A stretch of 64,000 nucleotides of DNA from Lentzea guizhouensis (GTDB taxonomy: Bacteria > Actinomycetota > Actinomycetes > Mycobacteriales > Pseudonocardiaceae): contig NZ_CP016793.1 of NCBI RefSeq assembly GCF_001701025.1, forward strand, positions 6,758,001-6,822,000. The letters are read 5' to 3'. Made by a program: the position numbers and the translations under genes. The notes under the pieces were generated by a model. The model was given only the letters and a program-made list of their open reading frames with translations, made no database searches and was not told where the DNA came from. Of the stretch, positions 35,019-43,974 are shown piece by piece (within the stretch, counting starts at the first letter, position 1; the number at the start of each line of letters is the position of its first letter).

Positions 35019-35890
35019 GGGTGCTCGTGCTGCGGGCGCTCGGCTTGGGCGACCTGCTGACCGCCGTGCCGGCGTTGCGCGGGCTGCGGAGAGCGTTCCC
35101 GGACGCGGAGATCACGCTCGCCGCGCCGGAGTGGCTGCGTGATCTCGTGGACCGGATCGACGCCGTCGACCGGTTGCTGCCGACGGCCGAGCTGGCGCCG
35201 ATCGCGTTCGACCGGCCCGATCTGGCGGTGAACCTGCACGGGAAGGGACCGCAGAGCGTCGAGCTGTTGCGGGAGACCAGACCGCACCGGTTGATCACGC
35301 ACGAGACGTGGGACGACGATCGGCACGAGGTGGTCCGGTGGTGTGAGCTGCTGGAGCGGAACGGGATTCCGTGCGACCCGGACGACCTGGCACTGCCGCC
35401 GGTCGGACCGCGCACGGACACGGTGGTGATCCACCCCGGGGCGAGCACGGGAGCGCGGAGGTGGCCGGCGGAGAGGTACGCGGAGGTGGCCGGGGAGCTG
35501 GACATCGAGGTCGTCGTCACCGCCGGGCCCGGCGAGCTCGACCTCGCCCGCCGGATCTCGCCGACCCCGTTCTCCGGCACCCTCGCCGAACTCCTCGACC
35601 TCGTCGCCACCGCACGCCTGCTGATCTGCGGCGACACCGGTGTCGCCCACGTCGCCACCGCCTACGGCACCCCGTCGGTCCTGCTCTTCGGCCCGGTCTC
35701 GCCGCGGCAGTGGGGTCCGCGGCACGGCCCGCACCACGTCCTCTGGCACGGCGGCACCGGCGACACGTTCGCGGAAGAACCTGATCCCGGCCTGCTGAAG
35801 ATCTCGGCGGCCGAAGTCCTCGACGCGGTAGGAGGTGTGCTGTGCAGCCCCAGCGAATCGGAGTCGTCGGCGCGGGTTACGTCGGTCTGA
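35015..35890 (+). CDS. GT9-family glycosyltransferase (heptosyltransferase-like)
   Basis: 291 residues. It begins MRVLVLRALGLGDLLTAVPA, the GT9 start, and carries VVIHPGASTGARRWPAERYAEVA and the donor-binding LLICGDTGVAHVATAYGTPSVLLFGP. GT9 enzymes usually transfer heptose from ADP-heptose, and the genes for ADP-heptose synthesis lie 4-10 kb downstream on the same strand. Its end overlaps the UDP-glucose dehydrogenase start by 49 bp, unusually long, so the last 16 residues (SPSESESSARVTSV) may be an extension of little importance. No membrane segment is visible. Confidence 0.87.
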   Translation: MRVLVLRALGLGDLLTAVPALRGLRRAFPDAEITLAAPEWLRDLVDRIDAVDRLLPTAELAPIAFDRPDLAVNLHGKGPQSVELLRETRPHRLITHETWDDDRHEVVRWCELLERNGIPCDPDDLALPPVGPRTDTVVIHPGASTGARRWPAERYAEVAGELDIEVVVTAGPGELDLARRISPTPFSGTLAELLDLVATARLLICGDTGVAHVATAYGTPSVLLFGPVSPRQWGPRHGPHHVLWHGGTGDTFAEEPDPGLLKISAAEVLDAVGGVLCSPSESESSARVTSV

Positions 35891-37041
35891 CCACGGCGGC
35901 GTGCCTGGCCGAGCTCGGGCACGACGTCGTGTGCGCGGACACCGACACGGCGAAGGTCGAGGCGCTGGCCTCCGGTGAGATCGGTCTGCACGAACCGGGA
36001 CTGCGGGAGCTCGTCGTCAAGAACGCGCACCGGCTCCAGTTCGTCACCGACACCGCGCAGGCGATGTCCGATGTGGACTTCACGTTCGTCTGCGTGCCGA
36101 CGCACGTCGTGGAGTCCGTCGTCACCGCGGCACCACCGGACTGCCGGCTCGTGCTGAAGTCCACGGTCCCGGCGGGCACGGCGGCGAAGTACCCCGGTGT
36201 GGTGTCGAACCCGGAGTTCCTGCGGGAGGGGCACGCCGTCGAGGACTTCCTGAATCCCCAGCGGATCGTGGTCGGCGCGCAGGACGAGCGGCTCGCGCGT
36301 GAGGTGGCCGCGTTGTACGAGACGACGGGCGCACCCGTTGTGGTCACCGACAACACGACTGCCGAGGTGGTCAAGTACGCCAGCAACTGTTTCCTGGCGC
36401 TCAAGCTCTCCTACGTCAACACCCTCGCGGAGCTGTGCGAGCGGCTCGGCGCGGACATCGACGGCGTCACCGAGGGCATGCGGCTCGACGACCGGATCGG
36501 CGGGTCCTGCCTGGAGCCGGGACCGGGCTGGGGCGGGTCGTGCCTGCCGAAGGACACCAGGGCGTTGCTGGCGACGGCGGCGGAGGCCGGTGTCGAGTTC
36601 CCGACGCTGGAGGGTGCGCTGACCACCAACGGCCACCAGCCGCGGCGGGTCGTCGACCGGGTCAGGGCCGAGACGGGGGCGTTGCGGGGCAAGAAGATCG
36701 GTCTGCTGGGTCTCACGTTCAAGGCCGGCACCAACGACCTGCGCGAGTCGCCGGCGCTCAAGATCGCCGAGCTCCTCGGCCAGGAGGGCGCCCGGCTGAC
36801 CGCTTACGACCCGTGCGTCACCGGCGACCTCGACGGGATCGAGGTCCGCACGAGCGCGGTCGAGGCCGCGCGGGACGCCGACGTGCTGGTGGTGCTGACC
36901 GAATGGCCGGAGTTCGCCGAGCTGGACTGGCCGGAGCTCGCCGGGCACACCGCCACCCCGGTCATCCTCGACACCCGCGGCGTCGTGCCGGAGGACAAGG
37001 TGACCGAGGCGGGGTTCCGGCTCGTCAGGACTGGCCGCTGA
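35842..37041 (+). CDS. UDP-glucose 6-dehydrogenase
   Basis: 399 residues. It oxidises UDP-glucose to UDP-glucuronate with two NAD. N-terminal Rossmann motif: IGVVGAGYVGLTTAACLAE. Then VSNPEFLREGHAVEDF, the substrate Lys region TTAEVVKYASNCFLALKLSY, the catalytic cysteine in PGWGGSCLPKDTRAL, and the C-terminal LGLTFKAGTNDLRESPAL. AGGAGG at 35830-35835, 6 nt from the GTG, supports the start even though it lies inside the GT9 gene. Together with the UDP-xylose-synthase-like gene it supplies UDP-GlcA and UDP-Xyl. It converges with the aldehyde dehydrogenase (17-bp overlap). Confidence 0.95.
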   Translation: MQPQRIGVVGAGYVGLTTAACLAELGHDVVCADTDTAKVEALASGEIGLHEPGLRELVVKNAHRLQFVTDTAQAMSDVDFTFVCVPTHVVESVVTAAPPDCRLVLKSTVPAGTAAKYPGVVSNPEFLREGHAVEDFLNPQRIVVGAQDERLAREVAALYETTGAPVVVTDNTTAEVVKYASNCFLALKLSYVNTLAELCERLGADIDGVTEGMRLDDRIGGSCLEPGPGWGGSCLPKDTRALLATAAEAGVEFPTLEGALTTNGHQPRRVVDRVRAETGALRGKKIGLLGLTFKAGTNDLRESPALKIAELLGQEGARLTAYDPCVTGDLDGIEVRTSAVEAARDADVLVVLTEWPEFAELDWPELAGHTATPVILDTRGVVPEDKVTEAGFRLVRTGR

Positions 37042-38369
37042 CGCCGATGTGCACGACCTTGACGGTGGTCATCTCGTCGAGCAGCTCCGGGCCGTAGCCG
37101 AACCCGGTGCCCGACGCACCACGAGGCTGGGCGGCGCCACCGGGGGCGCCGCCGAAGACGTTGTTGACCTTCACCGTGCCGACCGGCAACGTCCGCCACG
37201 CGCGGGAGGCGTGTTCCATGGAGTTCGTGAGCACGGTCGCGGCGAGGCCGTACTCACCCGAGCACGCCTCGGCCAGGCCGTCGTCGAACGTCGGCACCAG
37301 CTGCACCGGCGCCACCGGGCCGAACGTCTCCTCGCACATGATCCGCATGGCGGACGTGCAGTCGGTGAGCACGGTCGCGGGGTAGTAGGCGCCGCGGCCG
37401 GCCGGGATCTCGCCGCCGACCAGCGCCCGCGCCCCCGCCGTGACCGCTTCGGCGATCTGGGTGTGCACGAACTCGCGGTGCCGGACGTCGACCAACGGCT
37501 GCGGCTGCTCGTTCCACTCCCGCGCCAGCACGCACAGCTCCTCCAGGAACGGTGCCGCGATCGCCTTGTGCACGTAGATCCGCTCGACCGAAACACACAG
37601 CTGACCGGCGTTGGTGAACGCCCCCAGCGCCGCCTGCGCCGCCGCCCACTTCGGGTCCACGTCGTCATCGATCAGCAACGGGTCGTTGCCGCCGTTCTCC
37701 AGCAACAGCTTCGCCTTCGACGACGCGGCGATCGCCCGCCCGGTCGCCGTGCTGCCGACGTGGGCGACGACGTCGACGTCACCGCGCACCAGCGCGGCGC
37801 CGACCGTGCCGTCGCCGGTGAGGGTCTGCAGGACACCGGACGGGAACAGCGGGCGCAGCACGGTGTCCAGCAGCAGGCCGGTGTGCGGGCAGCGCTCACT
37901 CGGCTTGTGCACCACGGTGTTGCCGGTGACGAGCGCCGCGCCGAGCAGTCCGCACGCCACCGCCACCGGGTCGTTCCACGGCGTCAGCGCCGCCACCACA
38001 CCGCGCGGCTCCGGGATCATGAAGTCGACCGCGGTGCCGAGCAGCGACCGGCCGCGGTGGACCGGTCCGAGCTCGGCGTACTGCGCCAGCGTCGAGGCAC
38101 CGGCCAGCACGCCCTCGCGCGCCGACGCGAACGGCCGCCCGGTCTCGGTCTCCACGACGGCCGCCAGGTCGCTCGCGTTCTCTCAGCTCCGCGGCGGCCG
38201 CGGCGACCGCGGCCCCGCGTTCGGCCGCCGGCAACGCCGCCCAGGACACCTGGGCCGTGCGAGCGGCGGCGAGCGCGGCCGTCACGTCGTCTTCGCCGGC
38301 GGCCGGCAGCCAGCCGACCAACTGGTCGTCGAGGGGGCTGTGGACATCGATGGCGTGCATGGCGGTCAT
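37025..38369 (-). CDS. Aldehyde dehydrogenase (one frameshift)
   Basis: About 448 residues once an indel near 38180 is repaired. The N-terminal MTAMHAIDVHSPLDDQLVGW to AAAAAELRE is in one frame, and NASDLAAVVETETGRPFASARE continues in the next. NAD-ALDH motifs follow: PWNDPVAVACGLLGAALVTGNTVVHKPSE, LLLENGGNDPLLI (general base Glu), FTNAGQLCVSVERIYVH (catalytic Cys), CEETFGPVAPV and NNVFGGAPGGAAQPRG. The substrate is not determined; phosphonoacetaldehyde, betaine-aldehyde or semialdehyde types are all possible. It is the only reverse-strand gene in the glycan locus and is divergent from the ChaB gene. Confidence 0.82.
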
Positions 38370-38382
38370 GTCCGTCGGGTAC
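38357..38382 (+). promoter_or_regulatory. SigB-type promoter for the ChaB operon
   Basis: GCAT (38357-38360), 16 nt, GGGTAC (38377-38382) matches the S. coelicolor SigB-type consensus GNNT-N14-16-GGGTAC/T. The ChaB start codon is 34 bp downstream. It overlaps the 5' end of the divergent aldehyde dehydrogenase gene. Confidence 0.5.
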
Positions 38383-38415
38383 CCCGGTGAGCAGGGAGAA
38401 ACCTGGAGGAGACCC

Positions 38416-38811
38416 ATGCCCGGACGCGAGGAACTGCCCAGCACGGTGGCGCGCTCGTCGAAGAAGGCCCAGCGGACGTGGATCAAGGCGCACGACTCGG
38501 CCGTCGAGACCTACGGCGAGGGGGAACGCGCGCACCGCACCGCCTTCTCCGCGCTCAAGCACAGCTTCGAGAAGGTCGGCGACCACTGGGAGGCCAAGGA
38601 CGAGAAGGGTCCGTCCGACCCGCAGGCCGAACGCAGCACCCCGGCCCAGGGCGACACGGCCGGTGGGGTGGACGCGAACGCGAGCAAGCAGCACCTCTAC
38701 GACCTGGCGAAGCGGCTCGACATCGAGGGCAGGTCCCGGATGAGCAAGGACGAGCTGGTCGACGCGATCGGCAAGGCCAACAACCGCGCGACCGCGAAGG
38801 CCCGGTCGTGA
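38416..38811 (+). CDS. ChaB-domain protein with SAP/Rho-N-like tail
   Basis: 131 residues. The N-terminal ChaB domain (LPSTVARSSKKAQRTWIKAH, then FSALKHSFEKVGDHWE) is followed by a charged linker and a C-terminal helix-extended-helix segment (SKQHLYDLAKRLDIEGRSRM then SKDELVDAIGK) like the SAP or Rho N-terminal nucleic-acid-binding motif. The same tail recurs in the genes at 49113 and 50113. ChaB proteins are small stress-associated proteins of unclear role. GGAGGAG at 38405-38411 supports ATG 38416. The stop overlaps the GTG of the epimerase (GTGA). A SigB-type promoter precedes it. Confidence 0.78.
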   Translation: MPGREELPSTVARSSKKAQRTWIKAHDSAVETYGEGERAHRTAFSALKHSFEKVGDHWEAKDEKGPSDPQAERSTPAQGDTAGGVDANASKQHLYDLAKRLDIEGRSRMSKDELVDAIGKANNRATAKARS

Positions 38812-39800
38812 AGGTCGTCGTCACCGGCGCGACCGGCAACGTGGGCACGGCGCTGCTGCGCAGGCTCGCGAAGGAGTCCGACATCGAGGTGCACGGCATC
38901 TCCCGCCGCCGCCCGGCGAACGAGGAGCCGTACCGCGGGGTGCGGTGGACCCCCGTCGACGTCGGCCGGCCGGGCGCGGAGGAGGTGCTCGCGGCCGCGT
39001 TCGAGAACGCCGACGCGGTGGTGCACCTCGCGTGGATGATCCAGCCGTCGCACGACGACCGCGCGCTGTACCGGACGAACGTCGCCGGGTCGGCCCGCGT
39101 GTTCACCGCCGCGGTCGAGGCCGGCGTCGGGCACCTGGTCCACATGTCCTCGGTCGGCGCGTACTCACCGGGTGACAAGGGTCTGCGGGTCGACGAGTCG
39201 TGGCCCGTCAGGGGCGTGCGGACGTCGTTCTACAGCAGGCACAAGGCGGCCGTGGAGCACCTGCTGGGCCAGTTCGAGTCCCAGCTGCTCGTCACCAGGC
39301 CGCGGCCGGGGCTGATCCTGCAGGCCGACGCCGGGTCCGAGATCCGCGACTACTTCCTCGGCAGCCTCGTGCCGCGGTGGCTCTTCCGGCACCGCATCCC
39401 GATCTTGCCGTTGCCGCGCAGGATGGTCCTGCAGTTCGTCCACGCGGACGACGTCGCCGACGGGCTCGTGCGGATCCTGCGGCACCGCCCGCAGGGCGCG
39501 GTGAACCTCGTCGCCGACCCGGTCGTCACTCCCCGTGTTCTCGCCGAGGTGCTCGGAGGCCGGCACGTTCCGGTACCGGCACGGCTGATGCGTCTCATCG
39601 CGAACGTGTCCTGGATGTTGCGCCTGCAACCGACTCCGCCCGGCTGGATCGACCTCGCGCTGCAATCACCGCTGCTCGACGCCTCGCGGGCGCGGGACGA
39701 GCTCGGCTGGGAGCCCGCGATCGGGTCGCGCGAAGCACTTCAAGCACTTGTCCGGGGCATCGGCGCCGGTCAGGAGGTCGACGCCAGCCCGGTCCTGTGA
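38808..39800 (+). CDS. NAD-dependent epimerase/dehydratase family protein
   Basis: 330 residues of the extended SDR fold: VVVTGATGNVGTALLRRL (nucleotide-binding), VVHLAWMIQP, MSSVGAYSPG, and FYSRHKAAVEHLL. The usual YxxxK active site reads SFYSRHKAA here (Tyr-Ser-Arg-His-Lys), so it is conserved. It is longer than minimal SDRs and ends in a helical domain (LMRLIANVSWMLRLQPTPPGW). Similar actinobacterial proteins are annotated only as epimerases; a sugar-nucleotide substrate is not evident and it shows no special likeness to HldD. It is co-translated with the ChaB gene, so it may belong to the stress unit rather than the glycan pathway. Confidence 0.78.
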   Translation: MKVVVTGATGNVGTALLRRLAKESDIEVHGISRRRPANEEPYRGVRWTPVDVGRPGAEEVLAAAFENADAVVHLAWMIQPSHDDRALYRTNVAGSARVFTAAVEAGVGHLVHMSSVGAYSPGDKGLRVDESWPVRGVRTSFYSRHKAAVEHLLGQFESQLLVTRPRPGLILQADAGSEIRDYFLGSLVPRWLFRHRIPILPLPRRMVLQFVHADDVADGLVRILRHRPQGAVNLVADPVVTPRVLAEVLGGRHVPVPARLMRLIANVSWMLRLQPTPPGWIDLALQSPLLDASRARDELGWEPAIGSREALQALVRGIGAGQEVDASPVL

Positions 39801-39862
39801 GGAGGGGAGAACCGCTTCGCCGAGTAGCGTTTCAAGCGGCGTTTCTCGGCTAAATCTCCTCT

Positions 39863-40378
39863 ATGGACGGGACTTTCGACGCGGTCCTCTTCGACCGCGA
39901 CGGCACGCTGATCCGGGACGTCCCGTACAACGGCGACCCGAGTGTGGTGACACCCATGCCGGGTGCGCGCGAGGTGCTGCGCGAACTGCGCGCACAGGGC
40001 GTGCGCACCGGCGTGGTGACCAACCAGTCCGGCATCGGCCGCGGCCTGCTCACCCACGAGCAGGTCGCGGCCGTGAACGCGCGGGTCGACGAGCTGTTCG
40101 GCAGGTTCGGCACCTGGCAGATCTGCCCCCACGCGCCCGACGAGGGCTGCGCGTGCCGCAAGCCCGCTCCCGGCCTGGTCCTGGCCGCGTGCGAGGCGCT
40201 CGGCGTCAGTCCACACCGCACGCTCATGGTCGGCGACATCGGTGCCGACGTGGAAGCGGCGGAGGCCGCCGGTGCGGTGTCTTTGCTGGTGCCGACCGAG
40301 GTGACCAGGGCCGACGAGGTCGCGCGCGCCCCGCGCACCGCCGACGACCTGCTGGCCGTGCTGGAGCTGGTCCGATGA
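39863..40378 (+). CDS. gmhB: D-glycero-D-manno-heptose 1,7-bisphosphate 7-phosphatase (HAD)
   Basis: 171 residues. The HAD nucleophile and acid-base pair is VLFDRDGTLI. VVTNQSGIGRG gives motif II, and CPHAPDEGCACRKPAPG is the zinc-binding CX7CxC-RKP segment that marks GmhB rather than generic HAD phosphatases. MVGDIGADVEAAEAAG supplies the last acidic motif. It removes the 7-phosphate to give heptose-1-phosphate. There is no Shine-Dalgarno; TAAATC ends 6 nt before the ATG, hinting at a leaderless mRNA. Just upstream, GCGTTTC repeats with a 12-nt period (39827, 39839) inside a GCCGAG/CTCGGC stem. The next gene overlaps its stop (ATGA). Confidence 0.9.
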   Translation: MDGTFDAVLFDRDGTLIRDVPYNGDPSVVTPMPGAREVLRELRAQGVRTGVVTNQSGIGRGLLTHEQVAAVNARVDELFGRFGTWQICPHAPDEGCACRKPAPGLVLAACEALGVSPHRTLMVGDIGADVEAAEAAGAVSLLVPTEVTRADEVARAPRTADDLLAVLELVR

Positions 40379-41334
40379 GGACGTTGGTGGCGCGCCTCGA
40401 CAGCGACGGCGACGTGCTGCTGGCCGGCCCCGCGATCCGTGCGGCGGCGACCGCGGGCGAGGTCGTGGTGCTGTGCGGGCCGAACGGCGTCAGGGCGGCG
40501 GAGCTGCTGCCGGGCGTGAGCCGGATCGTCGAGTGGGAGTGCCCGTGGATCGTCCACCCGGCGTCCGAGGTGCGACCGGTCGACATCGAGGCGGTCATCG
40601 CGCTGGTGCACGGCATTCGGGTCGACGTGGCATTGGTGCTGACCTCGTTCCACCAGAGCCCGTTGCCCACGGCGTTGTTGTTGCGGCTGGCCGGCGTGCC
40701 GCGGATCGTGGCGCGCTCCACCGACTACCCCGGCTCGCTGCTGGACGTGCGGCTGCGCGACGACCCGGACGTGCCGGAGGCGTTGCGGGCCTTGGAGGTC
40801 GCTCGTGCGGCGGGCTTCGCGCTGCCGGAGGGTGACGACGGCCGGCTGGCCGTGGTGGACCCGCCCGGCCCGATCTGGACCCCCGTACGTGGTGGTGCAC
40901 CCGGTGCGACGGCTCCCCACCTGGTCGCCGGACCGGGGCCAAGGCGGTGGTCGCGCTGACCGCCGCGGGCACCGGGTCGTGACCGGGACCGGCGAGCCGG
41001 GCTGACCGAGCACGTCGCCGGCGTGCGGGCTCGACCTGGGCGCGCACCAGTTTTCGCGAGCTGGCCGGTGCTGGCCGCCGCCGACGCGGTCGTCGTCGGC
41101 AACACCGGCCCCGCCCACCTCGCGGTCGCGGTCGGCACTCCGGTCGTGTCGTTGTTCGCGCCGGTGGTGCCCGCTGTCCGGTGGGCACCGCACGGCAAGC
41201 ACGTGCTGCTCGGAGACCAGGACGCGCCGTGCCGGGGGAGCAGGGCGCGGGAGTGCCCGGTCCCCGGCCACCCGTGCCTGGACTCGGTCGACCCGGCCAC
41301 CGTGGTCGCGGCGGTCGCGGAGGTGACGGTGTGA
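40375..41334 (+). pseudogene. GT9-family glycosyltransferase, frameshifted
   Basis: The start MRTLVARLDSDGDVLLAGPA and TALLLRLAGVPRIVARSTDY are GT9-like up to about 40880, where the frame is lost after GPIW. YVVVHP and WSPDR, then HRVV and TEHVAG, appear in other frames. From about 41050 the C-terminal donor-binding region is intact: LAAADAVVVGNTGPAHLAVAVGTPVVSLFAPVVP and CRGSRARECPVPGHPC. Two or three indels within 160 bp are needed. Motifs are otherwise uncorrupted, so sequence error is plausible. If intact it would be the second ADP-heptose-type transferase of the locus. Its ends overlap gmhB and the next GT gene (ATGA, GTGA). Confidence 0.8.
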
Positions 41335-42194
41335 GGATCCTGCTGTGGCACGTCCACGGCTCGTGGACGCATTCCTTCGTCCAGGGAGGGCACGAGTACC
41401 TGCTACCGGGCCCACCCGAGGGCATCGGCCTGGCCGGGCGGCCCTGGTCGGCCCGCGAGGTCGAGTTGTCCACTGTGGACCCGGATGTCGCCGTGGTGCA
41501 GAACGTCGACGAGCTTTCGCTGGTACCTCGCGGGATTCCGGTCGTGTACCTGGAGCACAACACGCCCAAGGCGCCCGGCGAGCGGCACCCGATGGCCGAC
41601 TGGGACGGGACCCTGGTCCACGTCACGCACTTCAACGACCTGATGTGGGACTGCGGCACCACCCGCACGATCGTCATCGAGCACGGCGTGGTCGACCCCG
41701 GTCCGCTCTACACCGGCGAGCTGCCCCGCGCGGCCGCCGTGATCAACGAACCGGTGCGGCGCGGCCGGATCGTCGGCACCGACCTGTTGCCGCGGTTCGA
41801 CCCGATCGACGTGTTCGGCATGGGCACCGAGCAGATCGGCGGCATGGGGGACCACGACCTCCCGTCGCTGCACCGGGAGCTCGCCCGTCGCCGGGTCTAC
41901 GTGCACACGCCGCGGTGGACGTCCCTGGGCCTGTCGTTGCTGGAGGCCATGCACATCGGCATGCCGGTGGTCGCGCTGGCGTGCACGGAAGCCGTGCGCG
42001 CGGTGCCACCGGAAGCCGGTGTGGTGTCGACGGACGTGGAGGAGTTGGTGCGCGCGGTGCGTGAGCTGATGGCCGATCCGGCTCTCGCGCAGGAGAAGGG
42101 CAAACGCGCTCGGGAATGGGCGTTGTCGCGGTACGGGCTCGAAGCGTTCCTGCGGAACTGGGACGTGGTGCTGAAGGAGGTGTGGGTCGGATGA
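41331..42194 (+). CDS. GT4-type glycosyltransferase
   Basis: 287 residues, shorter than usual GT4 enzymes (about 370). It begins [20 protein letters not shown]. The N-terminal acceptor domain is reduced ([26 protein letters not shown]). The C-terminal GT-B half has [29 protein letters not shown] with the conserved E-x7-E-like glutamate region. The start GTG overlaps the GT9 stop and the stop overlaps the next ATG. The donor is unknown. Being in the centre of the heptose locus it probably adds one sugar of the same glycan. Confidence 0.82.
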   Translation: MRILLWHVHGSWTHSFVQGGHEYLLPGPPEGIGLAGRPWSAREVELSTVDPDVAVVQNVDELSLVPRGIPVVYLEHNTPKAPGERHPMADWDGTLVHVTHFNDLMWDCGTTRTIVIEHGVVDPGPLYTGELPRAAAVINEPVRRGRIVGTDLLPRFDPIDVFGMGTEQIGGMGDHDLPSLHRELARRRVYVHTPRWTSLGLSLLEAMHIGMPVVALACTEAVRAVPPEAGVVSTDVEELVRAVRELMADPALAQEKGKRAREWALSRYGLEAFLRNWDVVLKEVWVG

Positions 42195-43402
42195 GAATCG
42201 CAATGGTTTCTGAACACGCCAGTCCGCTTGCGGCGTTGGGCGGCGCGGACGCGGGAGGCCAGAACGTGCACGTCGCGTCACTCGCGGCGGCTCTGGTCCG
42301 CCGCGGTCACGACGTCGTCGTCCACACCCGCCGCGACAGCGGGGCGTTGCCCGACCGGATGCGGACCGAGGACGGCTACGACGTCGTCCACGTGCCGGCC
42401 GGGCCACCGGGCGAGCTGCCGAAGGACGAGCTCCTGCCGCACATGGCGGAGTTCGGCCGGGTCCTGCTGGCGGACTGGCAGGAACGGCGGCCGGACGTGG
42501 TGCACAGCCACTTCTGGATGTCCGGCCTCGCCTCGGTGCTGGCGGCCAGACGGTCGCGGGTCCCGATCGTGCACACCTACCACGCGCTGGGCACGGTCAA
42601 GCAGCGCCACCAGGGCGCGGACGACACCAGCCCGTCCCAGCGGACCGCGGTGGAGCGGCTGGTCGGCCACGAGGCCGACGTCATCGCCGCGACCTGTGAG
42701 GACGAGGTGCACGAGCTGCTCGCCATGGGGCTGCGGCGTGACCGGATCACCGTCGTGCCCTGCGGCGTCGACCCCGAGCTGTTCGACGTCGCGGGCCCGG
42801 CGGCGGAGCGGTCCGATCGGCAGCGCATCGTGTCCGTCGGCAGGCTGTTGCCCCGCAAGGGCTTCGCCGACCTGATCGCCGCGCTGCCGCTCGTGCCGGA
42901 CGCAGAGCTGGTGATCGCGGGCGGCTCGGCGGACCTGTCCGCGGACCCGGAGGCACGGCGGCTGACCGCGATCGCGGAGTCGCTCGGCGTGTCCGGCCGC
43001 GTGCGCCTGATCGGTCAGGTGGCCCGCGCGGACATGCCCGCGTTGCTGCGTTCCGCCGACGTCGTGGCGTGCGTGCCCTGGTACGAACCGTTCGGCATCG
43101 TGCCGTTGGAGGCCATGGCGTGTGGTGTGCCGGTTGTCGCGTCGGCGGTCGGTGGTCTCACCGACACCGTGGTCAACGGCGTCACCGGTGTGCTGACGCC
43201 TCCGCGTGACCCGCGTGCCCTCGGCCGGGCGTTGCGCACACTGCTGGCCGACCCGTCCCGCAGGATGGCGTACGGCATCGCCGGCCGCGACCGGGTCGAG
43301 GCCAGGTACACCTGGGACCAGGTCGCCGCCCGCACCGAGCTCATCTACGGCGCGCTCGTGAACGGGCTGCGCGCCACGACGCGGATGGCGGTCGCCCGAT
43401 GA
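42191..43402 (+). CDS. GT4-family glycosyltransferase
   Basis: 403 residues, a complete GT-B enzyme. The N-terminal [20 protein letters not shown] then [21 protein letters not shown] resembles the sucrose-phosphate-synthase/MshA-like subgroup, and [11 protein letters not shown] and [10 protein letters not shown] follow. The C-terminal donor motif is [21 protein letters not shown] with EPFGIVPLE as the E-x7-E signature. The MshA resemblance suggests UDP-sugar use, but the acceptor cannot be named. It overlaps its neighbours on both sides by ATGA, in the tight run gmhB to hldE. Confidence 0.9.
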   Translation: MRIAMVSEHASPLAALGGADAGGQNVHVASLAAALVRRGHDVVVHTRRDSGALPDRMRTEDGYDVVHVPAGPPGELPKDELLPHMAEFGRVLLADWQERRPDVVHSHFWMSGLASVLAARRSRVPIVHTYHALGTVKQRHQGADDTSPSQRTAVERLVGHEADVIAATCEDEVHELLAMGLRRDRITVVPCGVDPELFDVAGPAAERSDRQRIVSVGRLLPRKGFADLIAALPLVPDAELVIAGGSADLSADPEARRLTAIAESLGVSGRVRLIGQVARADMPALLRSADVVACVPWYEPFGIVPLEAMACGVPVVASAVGGLTDTVVNGVTGVLTPPRDPRALGRALRTLLADPSRRMAYGIAGRDRVEARYTWDQVAARTELIYGALVNGLRATTRMAVAR

Positions 43403-43974
43403 CCCTCGAAAGCCACCTCGCCGGGTTGAACCACACCCTGGCGGGTCTGCAGGCCCAGGCCTCGCGCGTGCACCGCTGGGGTGCGCGCCTCGCCCACCTG
43501 CTGTCGGCAGGCGGCCGGTTGCTCGCCGCGGGCAACGGCGGGTCCGCCGCCGAGGCCCAGCACCTGACCGCGGAGCTCGTCGGCCGTTATCGGCACGACC
43601 GCCGGCCCTTCGCGGCGTTGGCGTTGAACGCCGAGACGTCCAGCATCACCGCGATCGCCAACGACTACGGCTACGACCAGGTGTTCGCCCGTCAGGTGCT
43701 CGCCCACGCACGGCCTGATGACGTGGTGCTGCTGATGTCGACGAGCGGCAAGAGCCCGAACCTGCTGGAGGCGGCACGTGCGGGCCGGGTGGCCGGTGCG
43801 ACCGTGTGGGCGCTGACCGGGGAGCTGCCGAACCCGTTGGCAGCCCTGGCCGACGACACGCTGGCGTTGCCGGGCGATCCGTGCCACGTGCAGGAAGCGC
43901 AGCTCGTGGTGGTGCACGCGGTGTGCGAGGCCTTCGAGGCGGCGCTGCCCGTCGTCGGGCGGAGGGTGTCGTGA
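43399..43974 (+). CDS. gmhA: Sedoheptulose-7-phosphate isomerase
   Basis: 191 residues, standard for GmhA. It converts sedoheptulose-7-phosphate to D-glycero-D-manno-heptose-7-phosphate, the entry into heptose synthesis. The SIS-domain motifs are [64 protein letters not shown] (phosphate loop) and the C-terminal [15 protein letters not shown] with the catalytic/zinc His and Gln positions seen in GmhA. It lies immediately before hldE with a GTGA overlap, the order expected for a heptose operon. Confidence 0.93.
   Translation: MTLESHLAGLNHTLAGLQAQASRVHRWGARLAHLLSAGGRLLAAGNGGSAAEAQHLTAELVGRYRHDRRPFAALALNAETSSITAIANDYGYDQVFARQVLAHARPDDVVLLMSTSGKSPNLLEAARAGRVAGATVWALTGELPNPLAALADDTLALPGDPCHVQEAQLVVVHAVCEAFEAALPVVGRRVS

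Noticed and set aside
38808..39800. HldD (ADP-heptose 6-epimerase)
   Set aside because: It is an SDR next to heptose genes, but no HldD-specific features were recognised and it is coupled to a stress gene; calling it HldD would be a guess from position.
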